Assembly: GCA_905210845.1 (NCBI GenBank)
Contig: CAJLYG010000041.1
Location: 1-18,302, forward strand
DNA: 18,302 nt
Direction of reading: 5' to 3'
DNA from: an uncultured Prevotella sp.
GTDB lineage: Bacteria; Bacteroidota; Bacteroidia; Bacteroidales; Bacteroidaceae
Shown here: piece after piece, positions 15,600 to 18,302 of the stretch
Layout of the letters: every line of letters starts with the position of its first letter
How positions within the stretch are numbered: position 1 is the stretch's first letter
Notes under the pieces: generated by a model
What the model was told of the DNA's origin: nothing
Databases searched by the model: none
Seen by the model: only the letters and a program-made list of their open reading frames with translations
Made by a program: the position numbers and the translations under genes

Positions 15600-16546
15600 G
15601 TTTGTATTTGGACTGAAGATTTCTTATCTTTGTCGAAAGCATTGGGATGCAAACGAGTGCATGATGACCGCATCACAGGAGTGACCTTTGAGGAAAATGC
15701 TTTACGTAATGCGCTGATTGTGAACGAGGGATATGCTTGGGTCGGAAATCCGTTTTCCGCTCCAGAGGGGGCCAGAAAGAAACCCCGATAGAAAGTAAAA
15801 AGCCTTGTATATCGCTGATATGCATAGACTGTAATGGCAATAGCCAATGCCATGCTGACTATTCGGGCCATATTGGATATCAGGCCACCCGCCGCGACCT
15901 CCGTACCCTCCATAATGAAAATATGCCAGGCTCCGTTCATCAGTATGTGCAATCCGACCGGAATCCATATGTTGAAATTCCACTCGACGTACATCCAGCT
16001 GAAATAGAGTGCGCCGATGAAGGTTACACCGAAAGCGGCGAGCGACGAAAGGGCATCGTGTCCTTGATAGAGATGTACGGAGCCAAAGTAGAGGGCCGGC
16101 AATATGACAGCCCAGAAGAATCCTGTTTTTGCATATCGGAAAAGCAAACCGAACATAAGCGCCCGGAACACCAGCTCTTCCTTGAACCCGGTAAGGATGC
16201 ATCGGTCATAAAACACGGTGAATGTCAATTCTGTATTGAGGCTGCCGAAGAAAGGAAATACAAGATACAGGGGGAGCACGCAAAGGAGTGCGATCCCGAA
16301 TCCCTTGAGCATGTTTCCACTCAGCCCGAGAAAAGAAAACACTTCTTTCGGCTTGACGACGACTGTCGTCAGGATGAGGACAGCAAGAGTCAGGAGTAAC
16401 GCCTTGATCGACAGCCCGAGAATAGAGCTGCCCGGCATATCGAGAAGTGTTGTCGCAAAGCCGATGTTTCTCCAGAAGAGGATAATCATTATACCCGCAA
16501 TGAGGGAATAGGCAATCCTTGCGGTTTTCGATGCAGGCTGAATCAT
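15533..16546 (-). CDS. CPBP-family (CAAX/Abi) intramembrane metalloprotease with an aberrant C-terminal tail
   Basis: A 337-residue integral membrane protein of the CPBP/Abi family, related to eukaryotic CAAX prenyl protease Rce1. Residues 1-250 hold about seven or eight hydrophobic helices and all three family motifs: E123-E-L-V-F-R128, F154-G-S-V-H158 and H200-I-L-M-N204. The start at 16546 (MIQPASK) is preferred; 79 further upstream in-frame codons have no family resemblance, and a -7 promoter match lies between (16572-16579). From about residue 253 the sequence turns hydrophilic (LAPSGAENGFPTQ onward) and appears to be encoded by the suspected repeat at 15567-15790. Its last 67 nt run antisense through the mutY fragment. 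Most family members end near 250-280 residues, so the natural 3' end was probably lost. Bacterial members serve in peptide or bacteriocin self-immunity, phage defence or unknown roles; none can be assigned here. Activity is plausible because the catalytic core is whole. Confidence 0.75.
   Translation of the reverse strand: MIQPASKTARIAYSLIAGIMIILFWRNIGFATTLLDMPGSSILGLSIKALLLTLAVLILTTVVVKPKEVFSFLGLSGNMLKGFGIALLCVLPLYLVFPFFGSLNTELTFTVFYDRCILTGFKEELVFRALMFGLLFRYAKTGFFWAVILPALYFGSVHLYQGHDALSSLAAFGVTFIGALYFSWMYVEWNFNIWIPVGLHILMNGAWHIFIMEGTEVAAGGLISNMARIVSMALAIAITVYAYQRYTRLFTFYRGFFLAPSGAENGFPTQAYPSFTISALRKAFSSKVTPVMRSSCTRLHPNAFDKDKKSSVQIQTQNPILRRDRSGCRMPSKVFGK
15567..15790. repeat. Suspected interspersed repeat at the mutY/CPBP junction (boundaries approximate)
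   Basis: Both flanking genes lose family resemblance where they enter this stretch: mutY from the left at about 15566 and the CPBP gene from the right near 15790. It carries a consensus promoter (15601-15632), and both strands stay open in unfamiliar frames (one plus-strand frame runs 15657-15791 for 44 codons from a GTG). This pattern suits a non-coding dispersed repeat or a small mobile remnant through which recombination occurred. No terminal inverted repeats or target-site duplication are obvious. Multi-copy status cannot be seen from a single window. Confidence 0.35.
15601..15632 (+). promoter_or_regulatory. Consensus Bacteroidota promoter (TTTG / TATCTTTG)
   Basis: TTTG at 15601-15604 and TATCTTTG at 15625-15632 are separated by 20 nt, matching the Bacteroidota -33/-7 promoter (TTTG, 19-21 nt, TAnnTTTG). 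Transcription would start near 15638 and run rightward, antisense to the tail of the CPBP gene. No convincing gene follows on this strand. The promoter most likely belongs to the repeat and may be an orphan or drive an antisense or outward transcript. Confidence 0.5.
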
Positions 16547-16571
16547 AAATTCGAACTGATTGTTTTGCAGG

Positions 16572-16579
16572 CAAAAGTA
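16572..16579 (-). promoter_or_regulatory. Possible -7 promoter element for the CPBP protease gene
   Basis: Read on the minus strand this is TACTTTTG, fitting TAnnTTTG, and it lies 25 nt before the ATG at 16546, giving a leader of roughly 20 nt. A matching -33 TTTG is not evident. It supports the 16546 start over the longer upstream frame. Confidence 0.4.
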
Positions 16580-16858
16580 GAAAATAATTCTCCATGATTG
16601 GGGCTTGCGGGGTTGTTTTTTGACATGTGCGTCGTTTGTCCCGAGCGGAGGCGCATGCCGGGGCTTGTCCGGCGAGTGGGTCGATTGCACCGAAAGGAGT
16701 CCGAGCTGTAAGGCGGAGATCCTTATGGATTCGCAAGTCCCTGCCGCCTGTCTTGTGTGAGGTCTCAAATGGTGCTTTTTCAACCGGGAATAGCTTCCGA
16801 TTTATAATCTTTGCCTCCACAATCTCCGACCTGAATAGATGCCCCACAAAGACCATAT
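16580..16858. other. Non-coding stretch with no supported gene
   Basis: Several frames are open on both strands here, but none shows a recognisable domain, signal peptide or start context. The base composition is richer in G and C than the window's left part. A small inverted repeat, GCCGG/CCGGC, lies around 16657-16673. The lack of stops in several frames, with no family signal, is what one often sees in interspersed repeats and decayed sequence. It separates the CPBP promoter from the regulator remnant. Confidence 0.3.
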
Positions 16859-17187
16859 GCCGGACTGCAGGCCAGCCGGCGATTCGGCGAGGAGGATCTC
16901 GATCCCGTTGCGCTCGACCGCCACATCGCCGTACTCTCCACGTCGGTCCTTTTGTTCGGGTGTGCCGTTTCGGTCTTCGGCCTGCACCGCGGCGAACACG
17001 TCTACGAGTCGGAGTTTCACCGGGCGCTTTTCAGCGATCCGCAGGGCGGTTATGTGGGGGCGGATCCATCCCGATGACCTTGAGCAGGAGGCCAAGAACG
17101 GCGTGGCGGGCATGCGCCATGTCTTTCTGCGCCGGAATCCGAATATGGATGTCCGGCATTTGAAGCTGATTTGCGAATATCGTACCT
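16859..17187 (+). pseudogene. Remnant of a PAS-like sensor domain from a LuxR-type regulator, frameshifted
   Basis: Two reading frames join to give one protein segment. Frame 2 (from about 16859) reads DLDPVALDRHIAVLSTSVLL, then HVYESEFHRALFSDPQGGYVG. Frame 3 continues RIHPDDLEQEAKNGVAGMRH, then LRRNPNMDV and HLKLICEYRT. The order of motifs (F/Y-E-S, HPDDLE, KLI-EYR) resembles the N-terminal PAS-like domain of Bacteroidales LuxR-family regulators. The switch coincides with a run of five Gs at 17056-17060, where a single extra G would cause it. No start codon is identifiable, and the helix-turn-helix domain is missing because the sequence changes to a recombinase remnant after 17187. The family assignment rests on resemblance of short blocks, so it is moderate; that the segment is broken is clearer. 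Confidence 0.5.
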
Positions 17188-17190
17188 TAT

Positions 17191-17334
17191 TTTGGCGAAT
17201 ACGGGATGCCGATCGACATTATCGCCAAGATTCCGGGTTATACGAATACGAACATGACACGACGCTATGTGAAGACCTCCGAGGCGAATATCAGCCGCAA
17301 GATGCGTCGTATCTGTAGGGTGCTGACGGCATAG
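17191..17334 (+). pseudogene. C-terminal fragment of a tyrosine recombinase/integrase
   Basis: Forty-seven codons ending at TAG 17332-17334 match the end of phage-type integrases: EYGMPIDIIAKIPGYTNTNM, then TRRYVKTSEANISRKMRR. The nucleophilic tyrosine is in RRYVK, nine residues after the position normally occupied by the histidine of the LGH box. Here that box reads PGY, so the catalytic histidine is lost. Everything upstream, including both catalytic arginines, is absent, replaced by the regulator remnant. The fragment is dead, but it indicates that an integrative element once lay here. The frame differs from that of the preceding remnant. Confidence 0.65.
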
Positions 17335-17451
17335 TAGATGATAATGACAAGACGCTAAAGGTATCTGTCCATATTTTACAGGTCAAATCATCTCGTTTTC
17401 GATCTACCGGAATTTATTAATTCTCCCCTGCATGATGTTTAAGTTCTTTGT
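17335..17451. other. Trailer-side flank of the CRISPR array
   Basis: This stretch runs from the integrase stop to the first degenerate repeat. It is AT-rich toward its right end. No open frame of note, no further repeat unit, no antirepeat resembling a tracrRNA and no terminator hairpin were seen. Confidence 0.4.
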
Positions 17452-17583
17452 GTGCTTTGTTATTGAAATTCTACATCATACCACAACTGATACAGCATGA
17501 CCCTGTATTCGGCTTTCGTTGTATCTTATTGGATCTCTACATCAAACCACAACACATCCTCGGCACGAGTGCCGTGTTGTCCA
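17452..17583. repeat. Degenerate terminal CRISPR units with hairpin-bearing spacers
   Basis: The two leftmost repeats diverge from consensus (first: 4 changes in its opening 10 bases plus one near the end; second: 3 changes in its middle). The spacer after the first contains ATACAG/CTGTAT (17490-17495 and 17503-17508, 7-nt loop). The spacer after the second contains CGGCAC/GTGCCG (17561-17566 and 17569-17574, 2-nt centre). These are the oldest units of the array if the leader is on the right. Confidence 0.7.
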
Positions 17584-18212
17584 GTTGTATCTTATTGAAA
17601 TTCTACATCAAACCACAACTTCATCGAATGAGCAGTAAACAGAGAAGAGTTGTATCTTATTGAAATTCTACATCAAACCACAACTATGGAGATCTTTTTA
17701 TGGATTTATAATTGGTTGTATCTTATTGAAATTCTACATCAAACCACAACTTGATGATTGGTAAAGTTTTAATTGTTATTGTTGTATCTTATTGAAATTC
17801 TACATCAAACCACAACTGGACTGATAGAATTATAAAGGTGATATTGGTTGTATCTTATTGAAATTCTACATCAAACCACAACTATGAATTATTTTCTTTT
17901 TGTGGCGCTATAGTTGTATCTTATTGAAATTCTACATCAAACCACAACATGGTTTATTGTTTAATACTAGCATGTTTTGTTGTATCTTATTGAAATTCTA
18001 CATCAAACCACAACAGCTGAAGGATTTGGATGTAGTGATGTATAGTTGTATCTTATTGAAATTCTACATCAAACCACAACTAATAAGGAATTAATTTTTA
18101 TAATGGCATAGTTGTATCTTATTGAAATTCTACATCAAACCACAACAAGAAGCAATAAGCTTTTTTGGAGAGAGAAGTTGTATCTTATTGAAATTCTACA
18201 TCAAACCACAAC

Positions 18213-18300
18213 AATAATACCATACAATAATAATACCATACGTTGTATCTTATTGAAATTCTACATCAAACCACAACTATGGTATTATTATTATTATTGT
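18213..18300. repeat. Mirrored neighbouring spacers forming an inverted repeat around a CRISPR repeat
   Basis: The spacer at 18213-18241 contains AATAATACCATAC twice (18213-18225 and 18229-18241). The next spacer, from 18278, begins TATGGTATTATTATT, the exact reverse complement of 18226-18240 (15 bp). With the adjoining GTTGT (18242-18246) and ACAAC (18273-18277) of the repeat between them, the two arms can pair over 20 bp with one unpaired C at 18241, looping out the middle 26 nt of the repeat. Confidence 0.85.
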
Positions 18301-18302
18301 CA

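Larger units (their letters stand above)
17452..18302. CRISPR. CRISPR array: 13 repeats of 36 bp, running off the right edge
   Basis: Repeats start at 17452, 17518, 17584, 17649, 17715, 17781, 17847, 17913, 17979, 18045, 18111, 18177 and 18242. Each is 36 bp, beginning GTTGTATCTT and ending AAACCACAAC, with 5-bp complementary ends (GTTGT/ACAAC). Repeats 3-13 are identical; the first differs at 5 positions and the second at 3. The twelve complete spacers are 30 bp, except 29 bp at 17620-17648 and 18213-18241; a thirteenth is cut at 18302. All differ. Degeneration at the left marks the leader-distal end, so the leader should lie to the right and transcription probably runs leftward, giving a repeat beginning GTTGTGGTTTGATG. 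Length and ends fit Bacteroidota type II-C (Cas9), but type VI-B (Cas13b) repeats share them. No cas gene is in view, so type is unresolved. Confidence 0.97.

Noticed and set aside
15657..15791. 44-codon plus-strand GTG frame just after the orphan promoter
   Set aside because: No recognised domain, no ATG, and the opposite strand is equally open; it is more easily read as repeat sequence than as a gene.
15737..16399. 220-codon plus-strand frame opposite the CPBP gene
   Set aside because: It is an antisense shadow: a highly charged composition without motifs, while the minus strand shows clear helices and catalytic motifs.
16547..16783. 79-residue N-terminal extension of the CPBP protease
   Set aside because: It is hydrophilic and unlike the family, and the likely -7 promoter lies inside it.
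16627..17318. Long overlapping plus-strand frames of 178 and 159 codons
   Set aside because: They are mostly out-of-frame readings; only the segments assigned to the regulator remnant resemble a protein.
17448..18094. Two short frames inside the CRISPR array giving repeated CILLKFYIKPQ peptides
   Set aside because: They are translations of the CRISPR repeats and spacers.

Overview
The window reads as a chromosomal segment from a Bacteroidota bacterium, most likely Bacteroidales and Prevotella-like. Support comes from the very large SprA/Sov protein of the type IX secretion system, the fumarate-reductase-like L-aspartate oxidase, near-absence of Shine-Dalgarno sequences, and several matches to the Bacteroidota promoter form (TTTG about 20 nt before TAnnTTTG). 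Genus is an inference.

Layout. (1) 73-2411: the outer-membrane channel and lipoprotein adaptor of a CusCBA/CzcCBA-type RND efflux pump; the pump subunit is not here and probably lies just upstream. (2) 2514-10772: ruvA, then the 2,533-residue sprA, the outer-membrane translocon of type IX secretion. (3) 10781-12370, minus strand: nadB, converging on sprA with 8 bp between them. (4) 12427-15599: a compact plus-strand operon of a small two-helix PH-like membrane protein, a PBP4-type D,D-carboxypeptidase (dacB), an MscS-type channel and mutY, with gaps of 4 and 2 nt and one 4-nt overlap. It diverges from nadB across a perfect 10-bp inverted repeat in which each arm carries a TAnnTTTG promoter element for its own side.

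(5) About 15564-17440 is a scrap zone. mutY is cut off after about 109 native residues. A suspected interspersed repeat with a strong consensus promoter follows. A minus-strand CPBP intramembrane protease has all its catalytic motifs but a tail that seems to be translated from the repeat and from mutY antisense. Then come a frameshifted PAS/LuxR-type regulator fragment and the last 47 codons of a tyrosine recombinase lacking its catalytic histidine. Sequence character here is more GC-rich and differs from the left part, so horizontal insertion, rearrangement or an assembly join at the repeat are all possible.

(6) 17452-18302: a CRISPR array running off the right edge, with 13 repeats of 36 bp (the two leftmost degenerate), 12 complete spacers of 29-30 bp and one cut spacer. 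Decay at the left puts the leader, and probably the cas genes, to the right of the window. Repeat length and ends fit type II-C or VI-B, and no cas gene is visible to decide. The last two spacers are near-inverted copies of the same AT-rich motif and can fold into a long hairpin around the repeat between them. I see no clear evidence of a wholly new system; the most notable items are this mirrored spacer pair, the back-to-back promoter palindrome, and the repeat-bounded gene wreckage next to the array.
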